Part shown: in pieces, positions 30,787 through 39,615 of the stretch
Layout of the letters: each line of letters starts with the position of its first letter
Position numbering within the stretch: position 1 is the stretch's first letter
From: Pseudomonas sp. MRSN 12121
GTDB lineage: Bacteria; Pseudomonadota; Gammaproteobacteria; Pseudomonadales; Pseudomonadaceae
Reading direction: 5' to 3'
Assembly (NCBI RefSeq): GCF_000931465.1
Contig: NZ_CP010892.1
Span: 4,239,388 to 4,303,387, forward strand
Length of the DNA: 64,000 nucleotides
Program-made: the position numbers and the translations under genes
Notes under the pieces: model-generated
The model's database searches: none
The model's input: only the letters and a program-made list of their open reading frames with translations
Told to the model about the DNA's origin: nothing

Positions 30787-31264
30787 GAACAACGAGGTCA
30801 TCGACGAAACCTGGCACCTGCTGCCCAAGGACGCGACCCTCGACGGCATTTCCAACTGCGACGACCTGATCGTGCCGCTGGCCCTGTGGCGCGACCACGG
30901 TCACGCCCTCAAGGCCCGCGACGGCGGCCTGGGCGTGTGGCTGGACAGCGATGAAGAAGCCGAGGAGATCGGCGACGACGTGCACCACTTCCAGGTCATC
31001 GCCCTGAACTTCCCGGCCTTCACCGATGGCCGCAACTACTCCAACGCCCGCCTGCTGCGCGACCGCTACGGCTTCAAGGGCGAACTGCGGGCGATTGGCG
31101 ACGTGCTGCGCGACCAGCTGTTCTACCTGCGCCGCTGCGGTTTCGACGCCTATGCCCTGCGCCCCGACAAGGACCCGTACGAAGCCCTGGAAAGCCTCAA
31201 GGACTTCTCCGTGAGCTACCAGGCCGCGACCGACGAACCGCTGCCGCTGTTCCGTCGCCGCTAA
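30770..31264 (+). CDS. DUF934 protein, CysI partner
   Basis: A 164-residue DUF934 protein ('ALNFPAFTDGRNYSNARLLR' is the family core), found next to sulfite or nitrite reductase genes in proteobacteria. It may support electron delivery or assembly of CysI, but this is not shown. The start lies inside the end of cysI (17-base overlap, ATG 30770 after AAGGAGCG), so it is translationally coupled. A strong terminator follows. Confidence 0.9.
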   Translation: MQRIIKNNEVIDETWHLLPKDATLDGISNCDDLIVPLALWRDHGHALKARDGGLGVWLDSDEEAEEIGDDVHHFQVIALNFPAFTDGRNYSNARLLRDRYGFKGELRAIGDVLRDQLFYLRRCGFDAYALRPDKDPYEALESLKDFSVSYQAATDEPLPLFRRR

Positions 31265-31276
31265 GCGTCGCGCCAA

Positions 31277-31316
31277 CAAAAAGCCCTGGACCGGGAAACC
31301 GGTTCAGGGCTTTTTT
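31277..31316 (+). terminator. Terminator after cysI-DUF934
   Basis: The arms AGCCCTG..ACCGG and CCGGT.CAGGGCT close over a GAAA tetraloop, flanked by A and T runs. It lies 12 bases after the DUF934 stop. Confidence 0.92.
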
Positions 31317-31337
31317 GTACCTGCCGTTTTCTACCCC

Positions 31338-31441
31338 TGTAGGAGCGAGCTTGCTCGCGATCAAAACGTCAAGACAACGCGATGCTTCAGATCCATCGCG
31401 CCATCGTTGACCGCCATCGCGAGCAAGCTCGCTCCTACGGG
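31338..31441. repeat. REPIN, long form (CGCGAGC type)
   Basis: TGTAGGAGCGAGCTTGCTCG and its inverse enclose about 50 bases starting AAAACGTCAAGACAACGCGA, nearly identical to the REPIN at 27150. The arms are one base shorter than in that copy. It lies between the cysI terminator and the sohB stop. Confidence 0.9.
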
Positions 31442-31454
31442 AGGTTGCTCGGCC

Positions 31455-32477
31455 TTACCAGAAACGCTGCTGGGTCAAACGACTCCACCAGGTCAGCAAC
31501 ACACGGTCGATGGAACCGCTGGCCGCCAGCCCGACCCGCTCCTGCAGGCTCTTGCGTTCGGCATAGTGCAGGTGGAACAGCTCGGCGTTCTGGGCCCGCT
31601 CGGCGAGGTATTCGTCGCTGGTCTTCAGCTCGTCGACCAGGCGTTTTTCCTGGGCCGCGACACCGAGCCAGACTTCACCGGTGGCCACTTCGTCGATCAC
31701 CAGTTGCGGCCGGTAGCGGGCCACGAAGTTCTTGAACAGCTGATGGGTGATGTCCAGGTCTTCCTGGAACTTCTCCCGGCCCTTCTCGGTGTTTTCGCCG
31801 AACACGGTCAGGGTGCGCTTGTATTCGCCGGCGGTCAGCACTTCGAAGTCGATGTCGTGCTTCTTCAGCAGGCGGTTGACGTTGGGCAACTGCGCCACCA
31901 CGCCGATCGAGCCGAGGATGGCGAACGGCGCGCTGATGATCTTCTCGCCGATGCACGCCATCATGTAGCCGCCGCTGGCCGCGACCTTGTCGATGCACAC
32001 CGTCAGCGGCACGCCGGCCTGGCGGATCCGCGCCAGTTGCGACGAAGCCAGGCCGTAGCTGTGGACCATGCCGCCCGCGCTTTCCAGGCGCAGCACCACT
32101 TCATCCCTGGGTGTGGCCAGGCTCAGCAACGCGGTGATTTCGTGGCGCAGGCCCTCGGTGGCCGAAGCCTTGATATCGCCGCTGAAATCCAGCACGAACA
32201 CCCGGGGCTTTTCCTCGGGCTGCTTCCTGGTTTTTTTCTCGGCCTTGGCCTGGGACTTGCGCAGGGCCTTGAGCTGGTCCTTGTCGAGCAGGCTCTGCTC
32301 CAGGCGCTCGCGCAGGCCCTTGTAGAAATCGTTGAGCTTGCTGACATGCAACTGCCCCGCGCCCTTGCGCCGGCCTTTGCTGCGCAGCGAAGCCGCGGTG
32401 ATCAGCACCACCAGGATGGCAATGACCAGGGTGACGGTTTTGGCCAGGAAACTGGCGTACTCGGAGAGAAACTCCAC
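31455..32477 (-). CDS. sohB: Inner-membrane peptidase SohB
   Basis: A 340-residue S49-family serine peptidase anchored by an N-terminal helix (about 9-31). The catalytic Ser is S168 in 'DKVAASGGYMMA' and the Lys is K220 in 'TAGEYKRTLTVFG'; the spacing of 52 residues equals that of the E. coli Ser/Lys dyad. It is the full-length single-domain type. Role: probably degradation of membrane or signal-peptide remnants. Confidence 0.93.
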   Translation of the reverse strand: MEFLSEYASFLAKTVTLVIAILVVLITAASLRSKGRRKGAGQLHVSKLNDFYKGLRERLEQSLLDKDQLKALRKSQAKAEKKTRKQPEEKPRVFVLDFSGDIKASATEGLRHEITALLSLATPRDEVVLRLESAGGMVHSYGLASSQLARIRQAGVPLTVCIDKVAASGGYMMACIGEKIISAPFAILGSIGVVAQLPNVNRLLKKHDIDFEVLTAGEYKRTLTVFGENTEKGREKFQEDLDITHQLFKNFVARYRPQLVIDEVATGEVWLGVAAQEKRLVDELKTSDEYLAERAQNAELFHLHYAERKSLQERVGLAASGSIDRVLLTWWSRLTQQRFW

Positions 32478-32682
32478 AGGGACTCCTTAAAGACGTGCAG
32501 CACTGCCAACGCGTGGCGGAATGCGCTCCAGCATACCGGCGCGGCCGAGCATCGGCCAGTCGCGAAACCTCCTGTTACGCGGCTCTAACGGGCATTTCAA
32601 ACAAGCGTATGTTTTTTCATTGACAGCTCCCCGGCATCCTCATAACCTCGCAAAACTTTCAACGTGCCGGGATGACGCGGAC

Positions 32683-33393
32683 GTGGGCAGCATCTATCTG
32701 ATTCGACATGGCCAGGCCTCCTTCGGTGCGGACGACTACGACGTCTTGTCGCCTACCGGGGTGCGCCAGGCCGAAGTGCTCGGTCGACACCTGGTCGACC
32801 TGGGGGTAAGTTTCGACCGCTGCCTGGCCGGCGACCTGCGTCGCCAGCAGCACACCGCCAGCGTCGCCCTGGAACAGTTCAGCGCCGCGGGCCTGGCCAC
32901 GCCGATCCTGGAAACCGACGCGGCGTTCAACGAGTTCGATGCCGACGCGGTGATCCGCGCCCTGCTGCCCGACCTGCTGCCCCAGGAGCCGGAAGCCCTG
33001 GACATCCTGCGCAACGCCGCGCAGAACCGCGGCGAGTTCCAGCGCATCTTCGCCCTGCTCATCGATCGCTGGCTGGCCGGCACCTACGACCCACCGGGCC
33101 TGGAAAGCTGGCAGGGCTTCGTCGAGCGTGTGCAGGCCGGGCTGCAACGCATTCTGGAGCAGGCCGACAACACCCAGAAGATCGCCGTGTTCACCTCCGG
33201 CGGCACCATCACCGCCCTGCTCCACCTGATTACCCGGATACCGGCCGCCCAGGCCTTCGAACTGAATTGGCAAATCGTCAATACCTCGCTCAACCAGCTG
33301 AAGTTCCGCGGTCGCGAGGTCGCCCTGGCGTCCTTCAACAACCATGCCCACCTGCAACTGTTGAAGGCCCCCGAACTCATCACCTTCCGCTGA
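32683..33393 (+). CDS. Histidine phosphatase family protein (phosphoglycerate-mutase-like)
   Basis: A protein of about 236 residues with the phosphohistidine motif 'IYLIRHGQASFG' at its N-terminus and the second catalytic histidine region 'FNNHAHL' near the C-terminus. The core 'RQQHTASVALEQF' is also typical. GTG 32683 is chosen because it directly precedes the catalytic motif; the upstream extension has no family similarity. The substrate is unknown. It is followed by an SCP2 gene 51 bases on, likely the same transcript. Confidence 0.85.
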   Translation: MGSIYLIRHGQASFGADDYDVLSPTGVRQAEVLGRHLVDLGVSFDRCLAGDLRRQQHTASVALEQFSAAGLATPILETDAAFNEFDADAVIRALLPDLLPQEPEALDILRNAAQNRGEFQRIFALLIDRWLAGTYDPPGLESWQGFVERVQAGLQRILEQADNTQKIAVFTSGGTITALLHLITRIPAAQAFELNWQIVNTSLNQLKFRGREVALASFNNHAHLQLLKAPELITFR

Positions 33394-33444
33394 GTCCGGA
33401 TCACTGTGACCCTTGCTGTAATCACCTCATAAAAGGACCGAACC

Positions 33445-33759
33445 ATGACCTCCGTAGCCGACGCCGTACAAGCCATGAAAGCCAAGTTCAACCCAGCTGC
33501 CGCTGCCGGCCTGGACCTGGTTTTCGGTTTCCGTATCGATGACACCAAGAACTTCTCGCTGATCGTCAAGGACAGCACCTGCGAGCTCAAGGAAGGCGAA
33601 AACCCGGACGCCCAGGTCACGCTGGTCATGGACGGCGAAACCCTGCAAGGCATCGTCAGCGGCGAAACCGACGGCATGCAGGCCTTCATGGGCGGCAAAC
33701 TGCGCGCCGAAGGCGACATGATGCTGGCGATGAAGCTGAGCGAACTGTTCCCGGCCTGA
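33445..33759 (+). CDS. SCP2 sterol-binding-domain protein
   Basis: A 104-residue cytosolic protein made of a single SCP2 (sterol carrier protein 2) domain, with 'PDAQVTLVMDGETLQGIVSG' and 'QAFMGGKLRAEGDMMLAMKL' as typical blocks. Such proteins bind lipids or acyl-CoA; the bacterial role is unclear. ATG 33445 follows AAAGGA. A terminator lies 38 bases after the stop. Confidence 0.88.
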   Translation: MTSVADAVQAMKAKFNPAAAAGLDLVFGFRIDDTKNFSLIVKDSTCELKEGENPDAQVTLVMDGETLQGIVSGETDGMQAFMGGKLRAEGDMMLAMKLSELFPA

Positions 33760-33796
33760 GTCCGGCGCTTCCCCCGGGAAGCCCCTTCGCTGTCCC

Positions 33797-33830
33797 ACGA
33801 ATCCCGCCCCCTGGCGGGATTCGTCGTTTC
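33797..33830. terminator. Terminator between the SCP2 gene and yejF
   Basis: A perfect 12-bp stem ACGAATCCCGCC/GGCGGGATTCGT with a 4-base loop, followed by CGTTTC. It ends the SCP2 transcript and may also work for the convergent yej operon, whose last stop is at 33843. Confidence 0.8.
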
Positions 33831-33842
33831 AGGCCACTGCTT

Positions 33843-35453
33843 TCAGCCAGCCTCCAGCGGCTCGATGCTGGCGGACGCCCCCAGGCCCAGGGACGCCGCC
33901 AGCAATTCCCGGGTATAGGGATGCCGCGCCGCGGCGAACAGCTGCTCGGTCTGGCCGTGTTCCACCACCACGCCGTCCTTCATCACGATCAGGTCGTGGG
34001 CCAGGGCGCGGACCACCGCCAGGTCGTGGCTGATGAACAGGTAGGTCAGGCCGTGCTCCTGCTGTAGGCGGCGCAACAGCGCCACCACCTGTTTCTGCAC
34101 CGTGCGGTCCAGGGCCGAGGTCGGCTCGTCGAGCAGGATCAGCTCAGGCTTGACCACCAGGGCCCGGGCAATCGCGATGCGCTGGCGCTGGCCACCGGAG
34201 AACTCATGGGGGTAACGATGGCGGCTGGCCGGGTCCAGGCCCACCTGCTGCAAGGCCTCGATCACCGCCTGCTCCCGTTGCCGCGCATCCAGGTCGCTGT
34301 GCACCAGCAGGCCTTCGGCGATGATCTGCTGCACGCTGAGGCGCGGGCTGAGGCTGCCGAACGGATCCTGGAACACCACCTGCAACTGCCGCCTTAAAGG
34401 CCGCAGTTGCTTGCCGTCGAGGTTTTCCAGGGCCCGGCCCTTGAAGCGGATATGCCCTTCGGACGCGATCAACCGCAGGATCGCCTGGCCCAGGCTCGAC
34501 TTGCCCGAGCCGGACTCGCCGACAATCCCCAGGGTCTTGCCGCGCTGCAATTGCAGGTCGACGCCATCCACCGCCCGCAGGTAGCGCTTGGGCCGCAGCC
34601 AGCCACCGCCCTGGCGAAACCAGACCTTCAACCCCTGTACCGCCAGCAAGGTCTCGCTCGGCCCGCGCCGCAGGGCGTGGCCGTCGGGCTCGGCATTCAG
34701 CAACTGGACGCTGTAGGGGTGCCGCGGCTCGGCGAACAGCTGTTCGCAGGCCGCCGTTTCGACCACCTCCCCGGCGCGCATCACCGCCACCCGCTGGGCG
34801 ATGCTGCGCACCAGGTTGAGGTCGTGGCTGATCAGCAGCAGGGCCATGCCCAGGCGCTGCTGCAATGCCTTGAGCAACAGCAGGATCTTGCGTTGCACGG
34901 TGACGTCCAGGGCGGTGGTCGGCTCGTCGGCGATCAGCAGTTCCGGCTCGCAGGCCAGGGCCATGGCGATCATGACCCGTTGCCGCTGGCCGCCGGAGAG
35001 CTGATGGGGATAGGCGCGCAGGCGCTGCTCCGGCTGGGTGATGCCCACCAGGCGCAGCAGTTCGAGGATCCGTTCCCGGGCCCGGGCCCCGACCAGGCCC
35101 TTGTGCAGGTGCAGGCTTTCCCCCAGTTGCCGCTCGACGGTGTGCAGCGGGTTCAGCGAACTCATCGGCTCCTGGAAGATCATCGCGATGCGGTTGCCGC
35201 GCAGCTGGCGCAAGCGCGCGGGGCGAGCGCCCAGCAGCTCTTCGCCGCGATAGCGGATGCTGCCCGCGATGGTGCTGCTACCCGGGTCGAGCAGTTGCAG
35301 GATGCTGTGGGCAGTCACCGACTTGCCGGAGCCGGACTCCCCCACCAGCGCCAGGCATTCGCCGGCGTGGATCTCCAGGTCGATGCCATGCACCACTTCG
35401 GCGCCTTTGAAGGCCACCCGCAGCTCCCGCAGTTCAAGCAATGCTTCAGTCAT
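33843..35453 (-). CDS. yejF: Peptide ABC importer, double ATPase (YejF-like)
   Basis: A 536-residue cytosolic ATPase with two fused nucleotide-binding domains, as in YejF. Both halves have Walker A 'GESGSGKS' (near residues 37 and 315), signatures 'LSGGQRQRV' and 'FSGGQRQRI', and Walker B 'LLIADEPTTALD' and 'LILLDEPTSALD'. It powers the Yej-type importer encoded upstream. It is the last gene of yejA-B-E-F on this strand, starting 1 base after the yejE stop. Confidence 0.93.
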   Translation of the reverse strand: MTEALLELRELRVAFKGAEVVHGIDLEIHAGECLALVGESGSGKSVTAHSILQLLDPGSSTIAGSIRYRGEELLGARPARLRQLRGNRIAMIFQEPMSSLNPLHTVERQLGESLHLHKGLVGARARERILELLRLVGITQPEQRLRAYPHQLSGGQRQRVMIAMALACEPELLIADEPTTALDVTVQRKILLLLKALQQRLGMALLLISHDLNLVRSIAQRVAVMRAGEVVETAACEQLFAEPRHPYSVQLLNAEPDGHALRRGPSETLLAVQGLKVWFRQGGGWLRPKRYLRAVDGVDLQLQRGKTLGIVGESGSGKSSLGQAILRLIASEGHIRFKGRALENLDGKQLRPLRRQLQVVFQDPFGSLSPRLSVQQIIAEGLLVHSDLDARQREQAVIEALQQVGLDPASRHRYPHEFSGGQRQRIAIARALVVKPELILLDEPTSALDRTVQKQVVALLRRLQQEHGLTYLFISHDLAVVRALAHDLIVMKDGVVVEHGQTEQLFAAARHPYTRELLAASLGLGASASIEPLEAG

Positions 35454-35454
35454 T

Positions 35455-36477
35455 TCAATGCCTCGGATCGAACGCGTCGCGGCAGGCTTCGCCGATAAAC
35501 ACCAGCAGCGACAGAATCGCCGCCAGGGCGAAAAACGCCGTCAACCCCAGCCACGGCGCTTGCAGGTTGCTTTTGCCCTGGCCGATCAGTTCGCCCAGGG
35601 ACGCGCTGCCGGCCGGCATGCCGAAGCCGAGGAAGTCCAGGGCCGACAGGGTGGCGATGGCCCCGGTGAGGATGAACGGCAGGTAAGTCAGGGTGGCGCT
35701 CATGGCGTTGGGCAGGATGTGTCGCAGCATCACCCGGGCATCGCCGACGCCCAGGGCCCGCGCCGCCTTGACGTATTCCAGGCCGCGGCTGCGCAGGAAC
35801 TCGGCGCGCACCACGTCCACCAGGGCCAGCCAGGAAAACAGCGCCATGATCCCCAGCAGCCACCAGAAGTTCGGCTCGACGAAACCCGAGAGAATGATCA
35901 GCAGGTAGAGCACCGGCAGCCCCGACCAGACCTCTTGCAGGCGCTGCCCCAACAGGTCGATCCAGCCGCCGTAATAGCCCTGCAAGGCGCCGGCGGCGAT
36001 GCCGATCAGGGCGCTGATCGAGGTCAGGGCCAGGGCGAACAGCAGCGACACCCGGGTGCCGAAGATCACCCGCGCCAGCACGTCCCGGGCCTGGTCGTCG
36101 GTGCCCAGCCAGTTCTGCGCCGAGGGCGGGCTGGGCGCCGGTTCCGCCAGGTCGTAGTTGACCGTGTCGTAGGCAAAGGGAATCGGCGCGAACAGCAGCC
36201 AGCCGCCCTGCCCTTCGATCAGCTGGCGCACCGCGGCGCTGCGGTAATCCGGCTGGAACGGCAATTGCCCGCCGAATTCCTGCTCGGTGTAGCGCTTGAA
36301 CACCGGGAAATACCACTGGCCCTGATACGACACCAGCAACGGCTTGTCGTTAGCGATCAGCTCGCCGCCCAGGGTCAGGGCAAACAGCCCGAGGAACAGC
36401 CACAGCGACCACCAGCCGCGCCGGTGGGACTTGAAACGCTGCCAGCGCCGCAAGCCGATGGGAGACAAGGCCGGCAT
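35455..36477 (-). CDS. yejE: Peptide ABC importer, permease (YejE-like)
   Basis: A 340-residue inner-membrane permease of the dipeptide/Yej type with about six helices and the EAA-type loop 'EYVKAARALGVGDARVMLRH'. The N-terminal 'WFLF...ELIANDKPLLV' and the soluble loop after helix 1 ('PVFKRYTEQEFGGQLPFQPDY') are characteristic of YejE. ATG 36477 overlaps the yejB stop by one base (TGATG), which couples translation. An in-frame upstream extension lies inside yejB and is not used. Confidence 0.93.
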   Translation of the reverse strand: MPALSPIGLRRWQRFKSHRRGWWSLWLFLGLFALTLGGELIANDKPLLVSYQGQWYFPVFKRYTEQEFGGQLPFQPDYRSAAVRQLIEGQGGWLLFAPIPFAYDTVNYDLAEPAPSPPSAQNWLGTDDQARDVLARVIFGTRVSLLFALALTSISALIGIAAGALQGYYGGWIDLLGQRLQEVWSGLPVLYLLIILSGFVEPNFWWLLGIMALFSWLALVDVVRAEFLRSRGLEYVKAARALGVGDARVMLRHILPNAMSATLTYLPFILTGAIATLSALDFLGFGMPAGSASLGELIGQGKSNLQAPWLGLTAFFALAAILSLLVFIGEACRDAFDPRH

Positions 36478-37541
36478 CAGGCACTCCTCGCACTGAAGTC
36501 GATGCGCGGATCGACCAGGGTGTAGCACAGGTCGCCGACCAGTTTTATCAGCAGCCCGCACAGGGTGAAGATGAACAGCGAACCGAACACCACCGGGTAG
36601 TCCCGCGACACCGCCGCGTCGTAGCTCAGGCGCCCCAGGCCATCGAGGGAAAAGATCACTTCGATCAGCAGCGAGCCGCCGAAAAACACGTTGACCAGGG
36701 CCTGGGGCAAGCCGGCGACCACCAGCAGCATGGCGTTGCGAAACACATGGCCGTACAGCACCTGGCGCTCGCTCAGGCCCTTGGCCCGCGCGGTGACCAC
36801 ATACAGGCGGGAGATTTCGTTGAGAAAGCTGTTCTTGGTCAGCAGGGTCAAGGTGGCGAAGCCGCCGATCACCAGGGCGCTGACCGGCAGCACCAGGTGC
36901 CAGAAGTAGTCGGCGACCTTGCCCCAGGCCGATAGCCGGGCGAAATCTTCCGAGACCAGGCCACGCACCGGGAACCAGTCGAGCAAGGTGCCGCCGCCGA
37001 ACACCACGATCAGCAACAGGGCGAACAGGAAACCCGGCATGGCGTAGCCGATGACGATCGCCGCACTGGTCCAGACATCGAAGGCCGAGCCGTCATGGAT
37101 GGCCTTGCGGATGCCCAGGGGGATCGACACCAGGTAGGTGATCAGCGTCGCCCACAGGCCCAGCGACAGGGTCACCGGCAGCTTCTGCGCGATCAGCTCG
37201 GTGACCTTGGCGCCACGAAAGAAGCTCGTGCCGAAATCCAGCCGCGCGTAGCTTTCGAGCATCAGCCACAGGCGCTCGCCGGCGGGTTTGTCGAAGCCGT
37301 ACTGGCGCTCGATATCGGCCAGCAGCCGCGGGTCCAGGCCGCGGGTGGCGCGCGACTCGCCGCCCACGGTTTCGACGTGCCCGCCGCCCACCGGCGCAGC
37401 GCCGCCGATGCCTTGCAAGCGGGCGATGGCCTGCTCCACCGGACCGCCGGGCGCCGCCTGGACGATCACGAAGTTCACCAGCAGGATGCACAGCAACGTC
37501 GGCACGATCAGCAGCAGGCGCCGCACGCTATAGGCCAGCAT
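36477..37541 (-). CDS. yejB: Peptide ABC importer, permease (YejB-like)
   Basis: A 354-residue permease with helix 1 at 10-30, the long periplasmic loop typical of YejB ('PGGPVEQAIARLQGI...GFDKPAGERLWLMLESYARL') and the EAA loop 'VVTARAKGLSERQVLYGHVF'. It pairs with YejE to form the membrane channel. It overlaps the yejA 3' end by 14 bases, so the operon is tightly coupled. Confidence 0.93.
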   Translation of the reverse strand: MLAYSVRRLLLIVPTLLCILLVNFVIVQAAPGGPVEQAIARLQGIGGAAPVGGGHVETVGGESRATRGLDPRLLADIERQYGFDKPAGERLWLMLESYARLDFGTSFFRGAKVTELIAQKLPVTLSLGLWATLITYLVSIPLGIRKAIHDGSAFDVWTSAAIVIGYAMPGFLFALLLIVVFGGGTLLDWFPVRGLVSEDFARLSAWGKVADYFWHLVLPVSALVIGGFATLTLLTKNSFLNEISRLYVVTARAKGLSERQVLYGHVFRNAMLLVVAGLPQALVNVFFGGSLLIEVIFSLDGLGRLSYDAAVSRDYPVVFGSLFIFTLCGLLIKLVGDLCYTLVDPRIDFSARSA

Positions 37542-39381
37542 GGCTACCCCCTCCCTGGCGCTGGCGCATCTGCGCCAGGGTCAGCGCCTCGGCGCTGACT
37601 TCCCACCAGGTGTCGAGCCCGGCGTCGTACAAGGGCGCGATGGCCGGTCGGCCAAAGCGGTTCCACCACACCGAGGAAATGCCCGACGGGTAGTAGTTGG
37701 GAATCCAGTAGTAGCCCCACTGCAACACCCGATCCAGCGCCCGGGCATGGGCCAGCATGCTGGCGCGGCTGTCGGCCTGCACCAGGGCGGCGAGCAGCCC
37801 GTCCACCGCCGGGTCGCGCAGCGCCATGTAGTTGTTCGAGCCGGGGTCGTCGGCGCTTGCCGAGCCGAAGTAGTTGAACATCTCGCGCCCCGGCGCCTGG
37901 GACACCGGGTAGGCGGCGATGATCATGTCGTAGTCGCGCTCGCGCACGCGGTTGGTGTATTGCGCGGTGTCGACCTGGCGGATATCGAAGCCGATGCCGA
38001 TCTGCGCCAGGTTGCGCTTGAACGGCAGCAGCAGGCGCTCCAGGCCTTTCTGGCCGTTGAGAAAGGTGAAATGCAACGGCTCGCCGGCCGCATTCACCAA
38101 CTGGTCGCCCCGGGGTGTCCAGCCCGCCTGCTCCAGCAGTTTCAGGGCCTGCAACTGCTGCCCCCGGACGATCCCGCTGCCGTCGGTGCGGGGGGCCTGG
38201 AACACCTGGGTGAAGACCTCCTCGGGAATCTGTCCGCGCCAGGGTTCGAGGATCTGCCGTTCCTGCGCGTCCGGCAGCGCCTGCGCCGCCAGTTCGCTAT
38301 GGGAAAAGAAGCTCTGCTGGCGCAGGTACATGCCGCGCATCATTTGCCGGTTGGTCCATTCGAAGTCCCAGAGCATGGCGATCGCCTGGCGTACGCGGCG
38401 GTCGCGGAACTGTGGTTTCTGCAGGTTGAAGATAAAGCCCTGGGCGCCCAGGGCCGAGCCCGGCGCCAGGTGTTCGCGCACCAGGCGCCCCTGCTCCAGC
38501 GCGGCCCCGGCGTAACCGATGGTGTAGCCGGTGGCGGAGAACTCGCGGTTGTAGTCGTAGCCGCCGGCCTTGAGGATCTGCCGCGCGACGTCGGTGTCGG
38601 CGAAGAACTCCACCCGCAGCCGGTCGAAGTTGTAGCGCCCGCGCGCGACCGGCAGGTCCTGGCCCCACCAATCCTTGACCCGCTCGAAATCCACGCTGCG
38701 CCCCGCATCCACCGCGACCACCCGGTACGGCCCGCTGCCCAGCGGCGCCTCGAAGCCGCCGCCGTCGGCGAAGTTACGCCCGCGCCACCAGTGTTCGGGC
38801 AGCACCGGCAGCGTCGCCAGGTCCAGGGGCAAGGTGCGGCTGTCGCGGTGCTTGAACACGAAGCGCACCTGGGTCGGCGACTCCACCAGGACCTCGGCAA
38901 CTTCGGCGAACTGCTGGCGGTACTTGAAGCTGCCCTGGGTCATCAGCAGCTCGAAGGTGTAGCGCACATCCTCGGCGGTGATCGGGCTGCCGTCGGCGAA
39001 GCGCGCCCGCGGGTCGAGGTAGAAGCGCAGCCACGAGCGGTCGGCGGCCAGCTCCATGCCCCGGGCCACCAGGCCGTACACGGTGTAGGGCTCGTCCTGG
39101 GAACGGTAGGCCAGCGGCGCATACAGCCAGCCGTCGATCTCGGCCACGCCGGTGCCCTTGTCGATGTAGGGCAGCAGGTGGTCGAAGGGCCCGCTCTCCA
39201 GGGAAGAACGGCGCAGGCTGCCGCCCTTGGGCGCGTCCGGGTTGACGTAGTCGAAGTGCTGGAAGTCGGCGGGGTATTTCGCCGCTTCGCCATAGACCGT
39301 CAGCGACGGCTGCACGGCGGCCAGCAGCGTGGGGCTCAGCAGCAGGCAGAGCCAGAACGGGAAAGCGCGTTGCAACAGCAT
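37528..39381 (-). CDS. yejA: Peptide ABC importer, substrate-binding protein (YejA-like)
   Basis: A 617-residue exported binding protein (signal peptide 1-22, 'PFWLCLLLSPTLLAA') of the SBP_bac_5 class, with 'GEAAKYPADFQHFDYVNPDA' and 'NYMALRDPAVDGLLAALVQA' typical of YejA. Yej importers take up peptides, including microcin C in E. coli. Its leader carries the shared regulatory block at 39529-39578, a hairpin covering the ribosome site, and a REP element. Together with the TonB receptors upstream it probably forms one import route across both membranes. The ligand is unknown. Confidence 0.92.
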   Translation of the reverse strand: MLLQRAFPFWLCLLLSPTLLAAVQPSLTVYGEAAKYPADFQHFDYVNPDAPKGGSLRRSSLESGPFDHLLPYIDKGTGVAEIDGWLYAPLAYRSQDEPYTVYGLVARGMELAADRSWLRFYLDPRARFADGSPITAEDVRYTFELLMTQGSFKYRQQFAEVAEVLVESPTQVRFVFKHRDSRTLPLDLATLPVLPEHWWRGRNFADGGGFEAPLGSGPYRVVAVDAGRSVDFERVKDWWGQDLPVARGRYNFDRLRVEFFADTDVARQILKAGGYDYNREFSATGYTIGYAGAALEQGRLVREHLAPGSALGAQGFIFNLQKPQFRDRRVRQAIAMLWDFEWTNRQMMRGMYLRQQSFFSHSELAAQALPDAQERQILEPWRGQIPEEVFTQVFQAPRTDGSGIVRGQQLQALKLLEQAGWTPRGDQLVNAAGEPLHFTFLNGQKGLERLLLPFKRNLAQIGIGFDIRQVDTAQYTNRVRERDYDMIIAAYPVSQAPGREMFNYFGSASADDPGSNNYMALRDPAVDGLLAALVQADSRASMLAHARALDRVLQWGYYWIPNYYPSGISSVWWNRFGRPAIAPLYDAGLDTWWEVSAEALTLAQMRQRQGGGSHAGL

Positions 39382-39389
39382 GGAATGAT

Positions 39390-39407
39390 GCCTCTGTGAA
39401 CAGAGGC
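39390..39407 (-). promoter_or_regulatory. Hairpin burying the yejA ribosome-binding site
   Basis: On the minus strand GCCTCTG pairs with CAGAGGC across a 4-base loop. The AGAGG that would serve as ribosome site for ATG 39381 is the 3' arm, 8 bases before the start. The yejA start would be hidden unless the stem opens. Confidence 0.6.
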
Positions 39408-39493
39408 GGGAATGTGCGGTGAATGAATGGCCCTATCGCGGGCAAGCCTCGCTCCTACGAGGATCGTGCCCATTCACCCCGGATTCCCGCCTC
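39403..39493. repeat. Long inverted repeat with a REP element in its loop (yejA leader)
   Basis: GAGGCGGGAAT..GGTGAATG (39403-39425) faces CATTCACC..ATTCCCGCCTC (39471-39493), nearly complementary over more than 20 bases. A single REP copy fills the loop at 39435-39462. The structure lies inside the yejA leader and shares its edge with the small hairpin before the start codon. Confidence 0.65.
39435..39462. repeat. Single REP element (CGCGGGC type)
   Basis: ATCGCGGGCAAGCCTCGCTC followed by CTACGAGG, one unpaired copy of the repeat seen at 12278 and 20052. It lies in the yejA leader. Confidence 0.8.
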
Positions 39494-39528
39494 TACCCTT
39501 GCACCGGAACACCCCGCTCCTGCCTGTC

Positions 39529-39578
39529 ATGTGCAACTGAGCGGGCATTTTTATAGAGCGGGTCCTAGAACCATTGGT
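39529..39578 (-). promoter_or_regulatory. Shared promoter-like block upstream of yejA
   Basis: On the minus strand: CCAATGG, then TTCTAGG, then CTATAAAAA, then 13 bases, then GCACAT. The same order and spacing occur before both TonB receptor genes (42535-42584 and 45725-45774). It is a candidate promoter for the ECF sigma factor at 46747. Which elements are the true -35 and -10 is not settled. Confidence 0.65.
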
Positions 39579-39615
39579 TACTAAAAAGCGTCCGGACCCC
39601 GTGTTTGCCTTCAGC

